A stretch of 20,569 nucleotides of DNA from Bigelowiella natans CCMP2755 (GCA_000320545.1 ADNK01000128.1:1-20569); one strand, 5' to 3'. Positions 6,879-17,879 are shown, counted from the first letter of the stretch. Made by a program: numbers and translations. The notes: generated by a model not told the origin, from the sequence alone.

Positions 6879-7108
6879 TAATGACATCGTATGCTTCTTC
6901 ATTTTTTTTCAGACCCCCACTTTAATTAGTGTTTTTTTCTAACCTCATTCATTTTATAACTAATGAGGGCTTATGGGGCATTTCAAAAACCAAACTTTTT
7001 AATATATATATATATATATATATTAAAATACTTACATACTTTATATATATAACCCCCGCCCCCGGAAAACACCCCCTGGGAAACATGAGTATAATAAGGT
7101 AATATGAT
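6879..7108. other. A/T-rich non-coding stretch with (TA)n and a C-rich block
   Basis: No gene is supported here. The stretch holds T-runs, a (TA) run at about 7001-7023, and a sharp C-rich block (AACCCCCGCCCCCGG and ACACCCCCTGGG, about 7050-7080). Base composition changes from A/T-rich to balanced just after it. It is a candidate edge of the integrated element. Confidence 0.5.
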
Positions 7109-7197
7109 ACAGCATAATGATACAGTCGCATAATGCTGTCGCATCGCTTTGCGAGCAGGTGGGCTCTGCCCACATCGCAGATACCGCCATTGGCGGT
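7109..7197. repeat. Cluster of inverted repeats at the composition junction
   Basis: Four perfect inverted repeats lie within 90 bp: ACAGCAT/ATGCTGT (7109-7115 with 7133-7139), TCGCA/TGCGA (7139-7143 with 7150-7154), GTGGGC/GCCCAC around a TCT loop (7159-7173), and ACCGCC/GGCGGT around an ATT loop (7183-7197). The last two have the same geometry, 6-bp stem and 3-nt loop, with starts 24 bp apart. They mark the switch from the A/T-rich element to host-like DNA, and fit an element end, a recombination site or an origin-like structure. Confidence 0.55.
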
Positions 7198-8387
7198 TAT
7201 AATAATTATTATTATTATTACTTACACATCACACACACCATCATCATGAAATCATGTGCTGGTGTCTCCAACCGACTCGTGTTGCTAATGGCATTGCAAC
7301 TGCTTGCTTTTGCAATGGTGTTGATTCATGACATGGACATTGCTGCCAAGTGCAGTGCCAGTGCATGCTTCGTTGAAGGGGTCTAGGCATTGCAGTCTCC
7401 TCGCCATCAATGGTTTATCAATCCAGCAATCGATGATGATGATGATGATCATGATGATGATACCGAGAACGGTCGTTCACATGTGCGTTGCCACAGCACG
7501 TTCTCCAGCCCACACGTCAATGCGAGCCAAGGCATTGCATGGATTTTTGGAGCTCCAGGAACGGTGCTACCATGAGTTGCCACTGTCTCAATGTGTTTCC
7601 GTTCTTTTGGGCCCAGGGCAAGGATTTTTGCTTCAATATGCGCAGTGGTAGCAGCAGAATCATCTCCCAAGTCTGGAACCACAGGATCGAAACAGTGTGA
7701 CTTTGGGGATCAGATTGTGATCTGTGTAGTCGATCTCGTCCACACATGAGCGCATGAACAGTCAGTTAACATGCCCGCAATGGTTCCCCCTCTCACCTAC
7801 TATAGTTACTTGATGTCTGCATCCCCATGCTTCTCTTCCTCCCAAATTTCGTCATCGGGCCCACAGGGGCTCACGTCTTCATGCTCCACTGTTTTGTCTT
7901 TTTCGATGTCGAAACCCACTTTCTCGACCTCCTTTCGAACTCTTCTTCCGCACATCATATTCCTCTAATTGAGCAAGTCAACATGGGCCCTCCAATTCAT
8001 CCTTCTCTTCAGTCAGGTGTGTGCGAGGATTCGAAGAGATGCTCATCATTGTCAGGTTCGTAGTGCACACACTCCTCACCCTCACCACATTCCCTATCTA
8101 CTCAATCTAACAAGCTAGCATTTAACATCAACTCTTGAACTCCTGTCTTGGCCATCAATGGTTCTGATTATCATCCAACCGCATGTGTGCATTGGTGCCG
8201 ATCCACCCCGGTCCTCCTGCGAGCACGAATGTTTGTTTGTTTTTAGTTTAAGTTAGATGTTAGGAGTCCTTTGGAGTTGTCGTTGGGTCAAAACACCCAT
8301 GCCAGGCGGAAGACTCAGGCGTCGCAAATGGGCCTGCTTTTCTTCGATTTATCGGAGGCGACTGGCCGGTTTTCATCTATAATTCGC
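7198..8387. other. Host-like stretch without a supportable gene
   Basis: Open frames on both strands are short and overlapping and match nothing I recognise. The only suggestive piece is an ATG at 7246 that opens 46 codons to a TAG at 7384-7386. It has a signal-peptide-like hydrophobic segment (RLVLLMALQLLAFAMVLIH) and could be a first exon, but no acceptable continuation was found. A (GAT)n run lies at about 7433-7460. Confidence 0.4.
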
Positions 8388-10066
8388 ATGGCAGGTGCAG
8401 AGCGTGGGAGCGGAGCGTCATACTCGCTTTCATGCTGAGCAGAACCAATTGCTGATACAGCTCATCTATCACTCCAGCGCTGAGAACGGGTGCTTGGAGC
8501 CCACCCTATCCACTTGAATGCTATTCTAGAGTAAGCACTCTCTTACGGCTAAGCACAAGCGGCTCAGTTAAACAGTAGCAACCGCAGCCGATTGGGGGGT
8601 TGCTGTTGCAGTCATAGGATCTTCTCCAAAAGGAAGGGTTCGACGCATTATGGGTATGGGAAATATTTTGATTCTCACACATCACCAGGGGTTGAATAAA
8701 ATACATTTTCCTATTTTCCAGCCGTCAAAACCCCAACCAAAGCTTTGCCGGTCTACACGCCACGATGCAAAGCTGTAGCTAGCACTGCTGCATGCTTGAT
8801 GCTACTCGCCCTTATCCTTGTTTTGGAGTGGCCCAGAGCGTGCTCTCCTTCGGGATCTCCAAATGACGGCGATATTATCTTGCAAATTGAAGCAGAGAGC
8901 GATTCAGAGAGGTATAGCATTTCTACCTGCCATAATCGAGTAGATACTCTAGATAAGGGGAGACAGAGTAATGATAAGGAAATTTGAACTCATGGCACCT
9001 GCTTTATATATTTGCTTTTAGTAAGTCACAACTTCAAGATATAGTGCGGAAACAGCAGGTTAGACACTGAGACTAAAATTTATGAAGAATTTTTAAAGCA
9101 AGAATAATTTTCGTCGGAATTGCCCAGGAAATGGTTTGTCTGACGAAACTGTATGATATATTTCAGGAACGAATCAAGCAACTTGAAAATGATTTATTAG
9201 CTGCTAATTCCGGACCTCGTGTAAGTTTAGAGCTGATGACGTCTGCTAATGACTTACATCAGCAGAAAGAAGGGCATCCGAATACGAGCACCCTTCTCTT
9301 GATACCAGGTTTTGGTTGTAACAAGACAAAAACTTTTAATATCACACTTCGCAACTTAAGGAGCATCATGCAGAATACTAAATCTAGCAGTGTGGATTGT
9401 CTTTTGGGGAGCTATGTAGCCCGTGATCTTTACTTTAAGGAGGAGTACACCCGCAAAATAATAACAGAAATAGAACAGATGTGCTACGTAACATATGCAC
9501 CAGGAACGCAATATGCGGATTGGGAAAGATTCGTCCACCCAATGCTTCTGAAGAAAGCTGCATACACATATGTGATGCTCCTTGCAGATGACGTGGAGCT
9601 ACTTAAATTTGACTTAGATCAGGCGATTCAGGCCATGCAACGGTGGGGTATGGACGTCATCTCACCTTCGGTGCACGGTTCTGTGCACCCAACCACACGG
9701 TATGATAAAAGAAGAGACCCAGCCTCGATTCTGAACGTCACCATGATAGAGGCATTCACGATGGTGTTTAATGTGAGAGCATGGCAGTGCTGGTGGCAAG
9801 TATCTGACCACATATACCTCAGCAGAGGATGGGGTTCTGATCTCATATTCCGTGATCACTGCTTGAAAGTACACCCAGATATAACCCTTGGGGTTTTGCC
9901 AGGGATGGAAGCTAAGCACTACGGCCATTGTTCTGGCTCGGTTGGAAACGTAAAATTACGTCCCAACAATAGGCATAAGCGATCAAATATACAGTGGCAT
10001 GAATGGCGACGTTTCAACTATAATCCTCCCCGTGGTGTGATAATCAACACGATCAAGCTCGAATAA
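8388..10066 (+). CDS. Spliced type II membrane glycosyltransferase-like protein (DUF707-like GT-A fold, tentative)
   Basis: Three phase-consistent exons: 8722-8911, 9022-9058 and 9167-10066. The GT-AG introns are 8912-9021 (110 nt) and 9059-9166 (108 nt). Exon 1 encodes a signal anchor (STAACLMLLALILVLEW) after a basic tail. The 37-nt exon 2 and the start of exon 3 encode a coiled-coil stem (QLQDIVRKQQ, then ERIKQLENDLL). The rest is the catalytic-type domain, with LLADDVEL (DxD-like metal site), VISPSVHGSVHPTTR, EAFTMVFNVRAWQCWW, SRGWGSDLIFRDHC and AKHYGHC. That motif order resembles plant DUF707 proteins and other GT-A transferases. This layout is typical of a Golgi enzyme. An acceptor at 8720-8721 implies an upstream start exon; ATGGCAG at 8388-8394 followed by GTGCAG has the right phase and would give 377 aa, but that link is weak. 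Family assignment is from memory. Confidence 0.65.
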
Positions 10067-11977
10067 GTTCGTCCTCGGATTCTCATTTTCATATTGTTAT
10101 CACCACGTTGATTTTAAAGCCTGCGATAAAAATGCTTCGACTTTATTTGATGCCGTCTATTTGAGCAGCCCAGAAAGCATATCTTACTTGTGTGATGCGA
10201 TGTGCTGCCATTCCCAAAGGATAGACACATTCTTGACGGTGACGATGATGATTTGTGAGACGGATGCAATGAAGTGATTGAACATTTTTAATAGTCTTCT
10301 CAATGTAGCCATGCAAAGCAGCGGCTACAGCGCTTGTGGTACGTTTGTCTCTGCTCTCACGTGCATCATGCAATTAGAAGCATCTGTGCATGTCCTGTCG
10401 TCGATGTCCCGCAGTGCGCGCAGCGGTCCATGCTTCTTGTCCAGCTATTGTTCGTGGCATCGTCTCATCGTTTCGATTCATGATTGCACTCAATTGGTTT
10501 TCCAATCTTAGCTGTTGGTGTTTGTGTGCTTTGCATTGAAGGAGATGATCCATGTCTTTCACTTCCCTGAATTTGCAAGGAAGAATGAAAACGAAGGGTC
10601 GACAGCGGGAGATGTCTGGGATTGGTGTTTGATGAAAAGCTGACTTTTGAAAAACACGACCTTGCCACACATCCAACATTGCAGAAGAAGAGAACAAGGT
10701 TTCCATTGAGGTCGTGTTCGAGATTGCTTGAGCCGTCAAGTGTCACATTGAAACTTTGCAAAACGTGGTGCATTGCGACTAGCAGGTGTGCAGTGCCCAT
10801 GTGGAGATCTCGAAAAGTGCACAGACACACAAGGTGATGGATTCCACGAAATCACAAACTTTGAAAAGGATTTCGGGACTGCCTGGCTAGCTGGACCTGT
10901 TTCCAACGACATTTCTCACGTTCTCGCTGCCACACTGCTGCAAACTGCCACCACGGTGACGAACAAAAGTGCAATGTGCAAAAACTTCATTGCGTGCCAA
11001 CGCTTGGATCGATGATGGTGATGGCTGCACATTGGACGAAGAAGTGCAAATTTGGAGTGGCTTTGGTTTCCAAACACATTGAGGATGGAAGCCAGTGCAA
11101 GAAAGCACCTCTGTTTCGCCGCCCAGTTTGATCGCCAACGACCCACTGGGCGATGAACTTCCCACCATTCGAACGACAAAATCAGCACTCAAAATAGATC
11201 TCAAAAAACGTCGTGAAACAAACAAGTTTGCTGCTTCACCTGCTTTTGACGAAGAAAAATTGTCCAGTGATTTGACCAGAGCTGCACAGCTGAAACACTT
11301 TGGTTTCCTTCCGTCCTCTCGCATCACAGGCATCAAGTTGAAATTGCCAAGCATTGCCATCTCATGGATGCGTGCCATCTGCAGGGTCGGCGACGTCCTG
11401 AGGACACGTGCAGGTTCTGTGTGCAACGATGTGGTGGTGCATGATGAGCAGTGCGTGTGACGCAACATGGCAACAGTGTGCAGAGTGCATTCAACGTGCA
11501 TGTGCGTGCTGTGTGTGCAGCTGGCTAGCTAGTGCGTGTTCACACATGCTAGCATGGCTTGTCGTTGATTCTTTTAGCATGGGATGTGAACTCCGTGATT
11601 GGATCATCTAGTCGCATGCGTCAATGTCAGTCTGAAGACACGTCACACGCACTATGTGCATGCGGTGTCCATGCTAGCATGGAAAAGAAACATTGAAACA
11701 TTGATTGCAATTTGATGTTCAACACAATGCATGCACTGCGCTGCTGGCGTGAAGATGCGCCTACAGTTTTTTTCCCTAGCCAACGTGTTCAATTTCCATC
11801 ATCAGCAAAATTGTCACGTGTGTAGACGTATGCCATGCTCGCTTGGTTCTGATTTGCACTGTCAAAATCCGCCATCATTAGCATCATCTAATTGACATAT
11901 TACAATTTGAAGTACCATCGTAATCCCAGGGCTCTATTTCGAAGATGGAGTTCATGTGTGCTTGGTCTCGGTTTTGG
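10067..11977. other. Gene-poor stretch with possible decayed retroelement fragments
   Basis: No intact gene is supported. On the minus strand, 10739-10374 contains a Cys/His knuckle-like segment (PCKFREVKDMDHLLQCKAHK), a pattern seen at the C-terminus of many retrotransposon polyproteins. On the plus strand, 10773-11015 contains LAGVQCPCGDLEKCTDTQGD, a second C-x-CG knuckle type also common there. Neither has a recognisable reverse-transcriptase domain beside it, so both are at best remnants. The DNA is rich in TGCATT- and GCATGC-like words. Overlapping open frames on both strands at 10887-11501 are unassigned. Confidence 0.3.
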
Positions 11978-14768
11978 TTAGCTACCCTCAGTTGGCTTGC
12001 CACCCTCAGTCAGACCAAGACTTTTGCAATGTTCGTTGCAAACGTGTCTGTCAAAAAAAGCTTGAATGCCAGCTTTCTTCAAATTAGTGCTTCCGAATTC
12101 CCTCTGCTCACAGTGAATTGATGGATCAGTGAAGATGTAGCTCTCTTTTGAATCAGCACTTTCAACCGAAATTCCTTGCACATCAGCGATCATGAGGAAA
12201 CCATTTGTGAATTCATGCGACCAATGAATGAAAGCTTCGACTGTCGGATTGTTGACACTATGTTGGAAGTTGTTGGTCCATCTCTCAAAATCTCCCCCTT
12301 CAAGTAATCTTTCGAGAACCCCCACTCTCTTCCGTCCTTCCTTGTCTTTGAAATGGACGAGGCTAGTTTTTAGGTAGCGAAGCTTTATCCCCCACTCGAC
12401 ACTTTTTTTGCTGAACTCTCGAGCAAGAAATGCTGCAACTGTTTGCGCTTGGACGTCAAATTTAGATCTTATTTCATCATCTATATTATCGGTGTATTTT
12501 TGGTGAACTTTTAGAACGTAGTAAATTGGTTTGTCGAAGGACACATCTGTGGCTTTGTAGGCGCTGCGGACAGCCCCACGGTCGAACTCCTCATCAGCAA
12601 CTACAAATTGCCGAATCTTTTTCGAATCTTTAATGTGCATCGGATTCTTGAGGTCCTCTGCCTTTGTGGGAAAATGCAACGTTGATTTGGCCACAATCTT
12701 GGCATCGGGTTTGTCCTTCACCGTAGCTCCGATTTTTGAATCTGTACATTCAGTACCATCTGACTCTTCCTCGGTGATTGAACCTAGTACCTTTTTGTGA
12801 TACTTGGCAAGCTTTCGGACGCCATCACCATCCTTCCCCATCGAAGCACTCGAGGCAATGGTGATGGAGTCTATCGTGGTCTTCACTGCAATCTCTATGA
12901 TTTCACCAGCCTCTCCTAGTTTCCGAGTAAGAATATGATCATCCTCATCTTCGCCGAGAAGCTCATTGTATCTTTTGATCATGTTATCTGTTTCGTTACC
13001 AATTTTCAAAAAAATTATTTTGGCACCAAAACCCTTAACTAGCTTTTCGAGAACTTCCTTAGATCTCCTCCCGTCACTGTCGAAATCTTTGAAATTATCC
13101 CTCCATTGCGGCTCGAAAAAAGAACCATGGGATGGAGCATCTCCACAGAAGAATACTATCTTATTAGGAATCCTTGCCTCCCATTTCAGATCTAACAGTG
13201 CCTGCAGCCCTCCAAAGACATCTTCGTGGTAGTCATATCCATTTTTTGTCTTCACTGCAGCAACCATTTCTGAGAATTCTTTGCTGTCCTTACTGAACGG
13301 AAACTTGTACATTCGCTCATCTCTTTGCGATTCCTTCTCCTGTTTGATTGCCACATGTAAGTGTCCTCGTATCCATGGAATGACTCGCACGCAGCACCAA
13401 AAAACTCAAAATCAATGTAGCACTTACGCGGTAGTCGGTGTAGCCCACGAATCCGAACTGAATGTCTGCATCACGCCCAATGCATCGCAGTGCCTAAAAA
13501 TAAGCAGTATACACAAACCAATATTTGTGAATTGTAGCGAGTAGGAAGAAGTTGTTGGAATCGAAAATGTTGTGTACCTCGTCCTTTATTTTTATTATGG
13601 CATCCTTGGCAGCTTCAATGTATTTCTCCATTGATAACGTGCAATCTAAAAGGAACGCGATTTGTGCCTTCCTAGCATTTTTCAGCTCTCCCAACTTCTT
13701 TTGGAGTCGTTTATTTAGTTGTCGTTCTCTCGCATACATGAATTCTTTGGTTCCTTGCAAAATGTCCTTCAATTTTTGGAGCGTGAAAAGCTTCACATCT
13801 ACATCTAATGCTCCATGAGTCAGTTTGTAAATTAATTTTATAATTTTTATCTTTTCCGCTCGTTCCGGGTCAAAGGGACCCGGACCCGGCTGCGGCTTCC
13901 CTCGGTCAAGAGTGATAACCATTCCGGCAGAAGGATACTTCGATCCTTTTTTTTTATTCAATCCGAGTATCATGACTCTGACTTTTTTCATTCTCCAATT
14001 TTTAGGAATATTACCCCTCACATTTGTGGCGCGAAACATTACACTCTCTTTTTGATCAGTTGTGATGAAGCCTGTCCCTTTTGTAAAGTCATAATTTGTG
14101 ATATATCCCTTAATGCTATTATCGGGTGGTGACTTCGAAGCCTTCACTGCAGATGCGTGGAGATCTTCGTCTTTGGTGATATAATACTCAACAGCAACTT
14201 CATCATTTTTGCTAAAGGGTCTGTAGTGGACACGAGAGTGCAAGAAGTACACTACTCTTCCGAGACCAATGTCAACAAGCCCTCCTTTCTGGCCTAATTT
14301 GATTATTGTGCCATTGCCTTTGTAGATTACCCTTTGTGGGCTTTTGCGTGGGCTTTTGCTTCGGCTTCTGCTTCGGCTTCTGCTTCGGCTTCTGCTTCGG
14401 CTTTTGCTTTCCCACGTAGATTTCCATAACTCCTCGATTTTCGCTTTCCAATATTTATTCAGAGCATCCACTGACATTCCGGGGTTTTCAGACTTAACCA
14501 GGGCCATCACTGCTTGACCTACGGACTTCGAAAATTGATAATAGCTAGGAACACTTCCACAGCTCTTCCATAACTGTCCAATTCTCGTCATCTTGTTTTT
14601 ATTCAGAACAGACCCTGACATTCCTGGGTTTTCAGACTTTACCAGGGCCATCACTGCTGGACCCACAGACTTCGAAAATTGACCATAGCTAATATTCTTA
14701 AGTGCAGAATCGCCATGTTTGGATTCGTTGTGTTTCATGACCATACCAGCAGGAACATCAGCTGACAT
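11978..14768 (-). CDS. vWA domain plus alpha-kinase (VwkA-like) with HMG-like, SR and cold-shock-like N-terminus, 872 aa
   Basis: Three exons, all phase 0: 14768-13578, 13493-13428 and 13339-11978. GT-AG introns are 84 and 88 nt. Order of parts: two ~42-residue HMG-like repeats (27-69, 76-117; FSKSVGxAVMALVKSENPGMS); an (RS)n tract (~121-140); two cold-shock/OB-like modules (~145-209 and ~218-287, the second with GTGFITTD and MFRATNV); a helical linker; a vWA domain with MIDAS Asp375-x-Thr377-x-Ser379, completed by the 22-residue exon (QFGFVGYTDYR) and GDAPSHG; and a C-terminal alpha-kinase. Kinase features are Lys696 (YVLKVHQK), Glu762, Asp805 (DVQG), Asp824 (TDP) and the zinc set His791, His851, Cys853, Cys857 (HVCNEHC). 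It should be an atypical Ser/Thr kinase; the front half suggests nucleic-acid binding. The start at 14768 is the first in-frame ATG after a TGA. Confidence 0.92.
14340..14410 (-). repeat. Arg-Ser coding tandem repeat in the alpha-kinase gene
   Basis: The plus strand shows repeated GCTTCGGCTTCT/GCTTTTGC-type 12-bp units. On the coding strand they read as alternating AGC/CGA-type Ser and Arg codons, giving the RSRSRS tract followed by KSPRKSPQR. Such tracts are typical of splicing-factor-type proteins and SR-kinase substrates. Confidence 0.8.
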
Positions 14769-15309
14769 GATTCTCTGATGAATTGCGAGGTGGTGCGCAG
14801 TCACTTCGATTTTTCATTAAAGGGGTTGCTTGTCGATCAGCATCATGTTGTTTGGGAATGATTTTTCTTTGATCTGCCGAATTTCTGGATTCTGACCCTT
14901 TTATGAGGTCGCAGCTAAAAATTAAATCTCATTTTGGTCGTAATGATTTCTCACCCCAAGAGCCCTAGATCTAATTGATCTGGATCTTTACAAACTCGGC
15001 TGAGAAGGATGATGAGGAAGAATAATCGCCAAGTGTAATCATGGAGATTCCACTTCGGCGACAATGTAACCAAGGATAGATTACCTAGTTACCGGTTCGT
15101 ACCCAGTTTCTTAGGGAAAAAGCGTGGACCTTATCCATTTTCTCCAAAAGACAACCATCCAGAATCGTCGCAGTGTATATTAAGCGACTAAAGCGATTAG
15201 GCGGGCACAGAATCCAGTCGCACATTGTAAATGTAGGGGATTCTAGGATTTCGAAGGGCTTTTTGCATTAGCCTTTTCCCGGCCGGAGACCAGAAGAGGG
15301 TTGAGGACT
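14769..15309. other. Divergent intergenic region between the alpha-kinase and the plus-strand gene at 15310
   Basis: No open frame with coding character was found on either strand. It separates two divergent starts (minus 14768 and plus 15310), so promoters for both are expected here. No clear TATA box or other element can be singled out by eye. Confidence 0.4.
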
Positions 15310-15866
15310 ATGGCGGTCATTCCACGCCTATGTTACTACACGAATCTCCGCGCTGGGCGAATGCTCAGCGCTGCAGGCTTTCGGAAGACAAGACACACGT
15401 CGTTTGTTCGTAGAATGTACGCTAGACTTATAGTACTTGTGCAATAATGGGGACGCTTAGACTGTACCTCCCTCCGCAGGTCGGCGCGCGTGTATGTGAA
15501 GCGAGATCCCAAGGAACAGGAGAAAATGCAGCGAAAGTTCCAACAGATCTTCGTCAGCGCAACGGCAGGGGGTAGTGATTATCTTTAGTGACGTATTTTA
15601 TTTATGTTCACTACTGCTACTACTGCTACTACTATACTACGTAACTACTCTACTACTAATAATACGGTGCAGCGGTGTTCCAGATAGCTCTAATGTGGGG
15701 AGTGTTCCACCGAATGTACTATGAGGAACCTATGACTGCTGATGAGTTGCATCAGGTTGGAGAAGAAGAAGAAGGAAGAGGAGGAGGAGGAGGAGGAGGA
15801 GGAGGAGGAGGAGGAGGAGGAGGAAGGGGTTTTGCATCGCGGAGGAAGGATGATAGCGTGGATTAA
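15310..15866 (+). CDS. Spliced small protein with mitochondrial-type presequence and one membrane span, unknown
   Basis: Three phase-consistent exons: 15310-15416, 15480-15571, and 15673 to a TAA at 15864-15866. The introns are 63 and 101 nt. The model gives 130 aa. The N-terminus (MAVIPRLCYYTNLRAGRMLS and on) has many Arg and no acidic residues in the first ~40, as in a mitochondrial or plastid targeting peptide. A basic helical stretch (VKRDPKEQEKMQRKFQQ) comes next, then a hydrophobic segment (VFQIALMWGVF), HRMYYEEPMTADELHQ, and a Glu/Gly run read from a GGA microsatellite. The Gly run may instead be intronic: a donor CAG/GTTGGA sits at 15755/15756. Or the exon may end at 15747 and continue through a 14-nt exon (16037-16050) into the ORF at 16131. 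I do not recognise the protein. Confidence 0.5.
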
Positions 15867-15926
15867 TATCACACACATCCTATTCCTATTGTGTAAAGCA
15901 CACATATGAAGAGCTTATATGTACAT

Positions 15927-15965
<39 letters not shown>
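15781..15965. repeat. (GGA)n and (TG)n microsatellites
   Basis: A nearly pure (GGA)n run at 15781-15824 is followed about 100 bp later by (TG)n at 15929-15965. The GGA run is in frame with exon 3 of the 15310 gene. Confidence 0.9.
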
Positions 15966-15966
<1 letters not shown>

Positions 15967-16130
15967 GTCCTCATAAACGCAGGCTCTAACGAAGCATCTA
16001 GAACTGAATAATAATAAATTTCCTTCAGTTATCAAAGAAGAGGTAGGTCACTAACACTTATTGGATTTACAGCAATAATAAATCTATTTAGACAGCTCTA
16101 TCGTTAAGAAACAGTTGATACTGCTTTCGT

Positions 16131-16336
16131 ATGGTCGAAGCAATGGAAATGGATGACTTGTGGCGCATCAATGTAAATCAGGAACGACATCTGAGTTTGC
16201 ACGTATTCTATAAACGCTTCTGGTCGAAGCTGACGCCAGAGGAAAGGAAAAAGCTGGAATCGCTACCTGGTAGTCGTCGTCGCAGTAGTAGTAGCAGTAG
16301 GGGTGGCGGAGGTAGTGGTTTGTTACATGAAGGGTG
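16131..16336 (+). CDS. Coding-like exon or 68-aa ORF, possibly the last exon of the 15310 gene
   Basis: The frame opens after a TGA at 16119 and runs to TGA at 16334-16336. Residues from EAMEMDDLWRINVNQ to FWSKLTPEERKKLESLPGS look like genuine helical protein (acidic, then Trp/Phe and Lys/Glu-rich). The end is a Ser/Gly-rich tail from trinucleotide repeats. An AG at 16137-16138 could be its acceptor. A 14-nt exon candidate at 16037-16050, with CAG acceptor and GAG/GTAGGT donor, would connect it in phase to a donor at 15748 in the preceding gene. A stand-alone gene from ATG 16131 is the alternative. No family is recognised. Confidence 0.45.
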
Positions 16337-17323
16337 AAGTAGCAGTAAGAGGGCTTTTTTGGTTCAAAAACAAAATGTGTTCCTATAACCATGGTAGGTT
16401 GGGTGTGGTAGGCGCCCTGTAATCTAGAGTTGGTGGCAGCCTCTTGCTGGTATCCACGAACTGTGCATGAACTGTGATGCAGTTTATCTTCAACGCCAGC
16501 GTGCAGGCTGGTTGTCTTAATTTTTACTTCCAGTCGTTGGTTAAATGAGGAAATGAAATATGTGCACACGAGCGGACAAGCGTACCGTCGTATTTGCATT
16601 CAACAGAAATGACGGTGTAAGATGCATGCATGCATGCATGTATACAGAACGCGGATCGAAAGAGCACAATTAATTACTTTTCTTACACTACCAGCTGTTT
16701 ATTTGCTCTACGTCTGCCTGTATGCGCATCTTAAATAGCATCATAATAATACGTGTGTAAATAATTCTACTGCATCTAGTATGTAGACATCTCATCGTGC
16801 ATGCTCACAATTGCTGTAGCCATATATTATAGATACAACGCAAACGCGTATGTAGAGAGTTACAATGCTGATCCATGGTTAACACCCAAGATCTATACTA
16901 CCCAGACGAGACATTGCGCACGCACGATATGAAGTTCTATCTCCCCCACGTATGGCATATATAATGAATGTGAATGAAGGCAGTCGTGCAATATGCACAC
17001 ACAGTGTACACGTACAACAGGTATGCATGATAAATGCGCGACACATTTGTTGTGGTCTGCCATTGAACACATGCATCGTTATCTAGCTATATGAGAATCG
17101 AAGGGCGATGTCACTAATATTTACGTGCACACAAAAGAAAACAACACCAATGGTGTAGCTATGGCATTGTCCTTACGCAGACTTATCACTTGCGCGCACA
17201 CACACACATTCCCTATACCTGCAATCGATCCATGAGTGAAGCATAACACTATTTTCTAGCTCGTATACTACTTAACATCCTCTACATGCGCGCTCTATGC
17301 CGGCAATACAGCAGGATGGAAGC
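16337..17323. other. Non-coding stretch between convergent genes
   Basis: No convincing exon was found on either strand. It contains an (ATGC)n run at about 16622-16640 and scattered A/T- and CA-rich words. It separates the 3' ends of the plus-strand gene(s) at 15.3-16.3 kb and the minus-strand exonuclease. Confidence 0.4.
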
Positions 17324-17879
17324 TCAAGAGGAGGAGGGGGAGGAGGAGGAGGTTGACGATGAACGGTATCGAACCTCTAGAATGGGTACGGCTTCCTTCA
17401 CCGAGGAGAGGAGGCACATCTTGTTGCTGCGACGCGACACGTCTTCGAGGATTCTGCAGCATATACGTGCACATTAAATGACTGCTCTCATATGAACAAG
17501 CGAATGCTAGTACATCAAATCAGCAGCAGCAGCAGCAGCAGCTGTAGCATTGTTCCCCCCCCACACCTCGCTGATCTCTTCGTGTAGTAACAATCAGCGT
17601 AATAATCACGAAAGTACGATTTATACCCTGCATCGTAGAGCTCATTCGCCATCTGGATCAGGAGGGACTGTTGGGGGAAACAAAGTAACAAACGGAGGAG
17701 GAGGAGGAGGAGGAGGAGGATTAGGAGGAGCAGGAGGAGGAATAGTGGGTCATGCTTTCTCATTGGGAGCTACAGTTTCATGCGTTCACTGCGACACTCT
17801 ACCGGAAGGAAAATTGCGTCGTCAGCTGCATACCGAACCATCGACTCGGGGAGAGGCCGGATACGCCAATCAGCCTAAT

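Noticed and set aside
7117-7386. 89-aa plus-strand protein from ATG 7117
   Set aside because: Its first half is encoded by the inverted-repeat cluster and a TAT/TAA repeat (YYYYY). Only the part from 7246 resembles a signal peptide, and no continuation was found.
8521-8706. 61-aa minus-strand ORF
   Set aside because: It has no coding features and overlaps the presumed intron before the glycosyltransferase anchor exon.
10887-11501. 204-aa minus-strand open frame
   Set aside because: Its composition is Ser/Thr/His/Cys-rich with no motif. The opposite strand is equally open, so neither can be supported.
17286-17477. Plus-strand open frame ending HILLLRRDTSSRILQHIRAH
   Set aside because: It is antisense to the terminal exonuclease exon, which fits in phase after the preceding exon.
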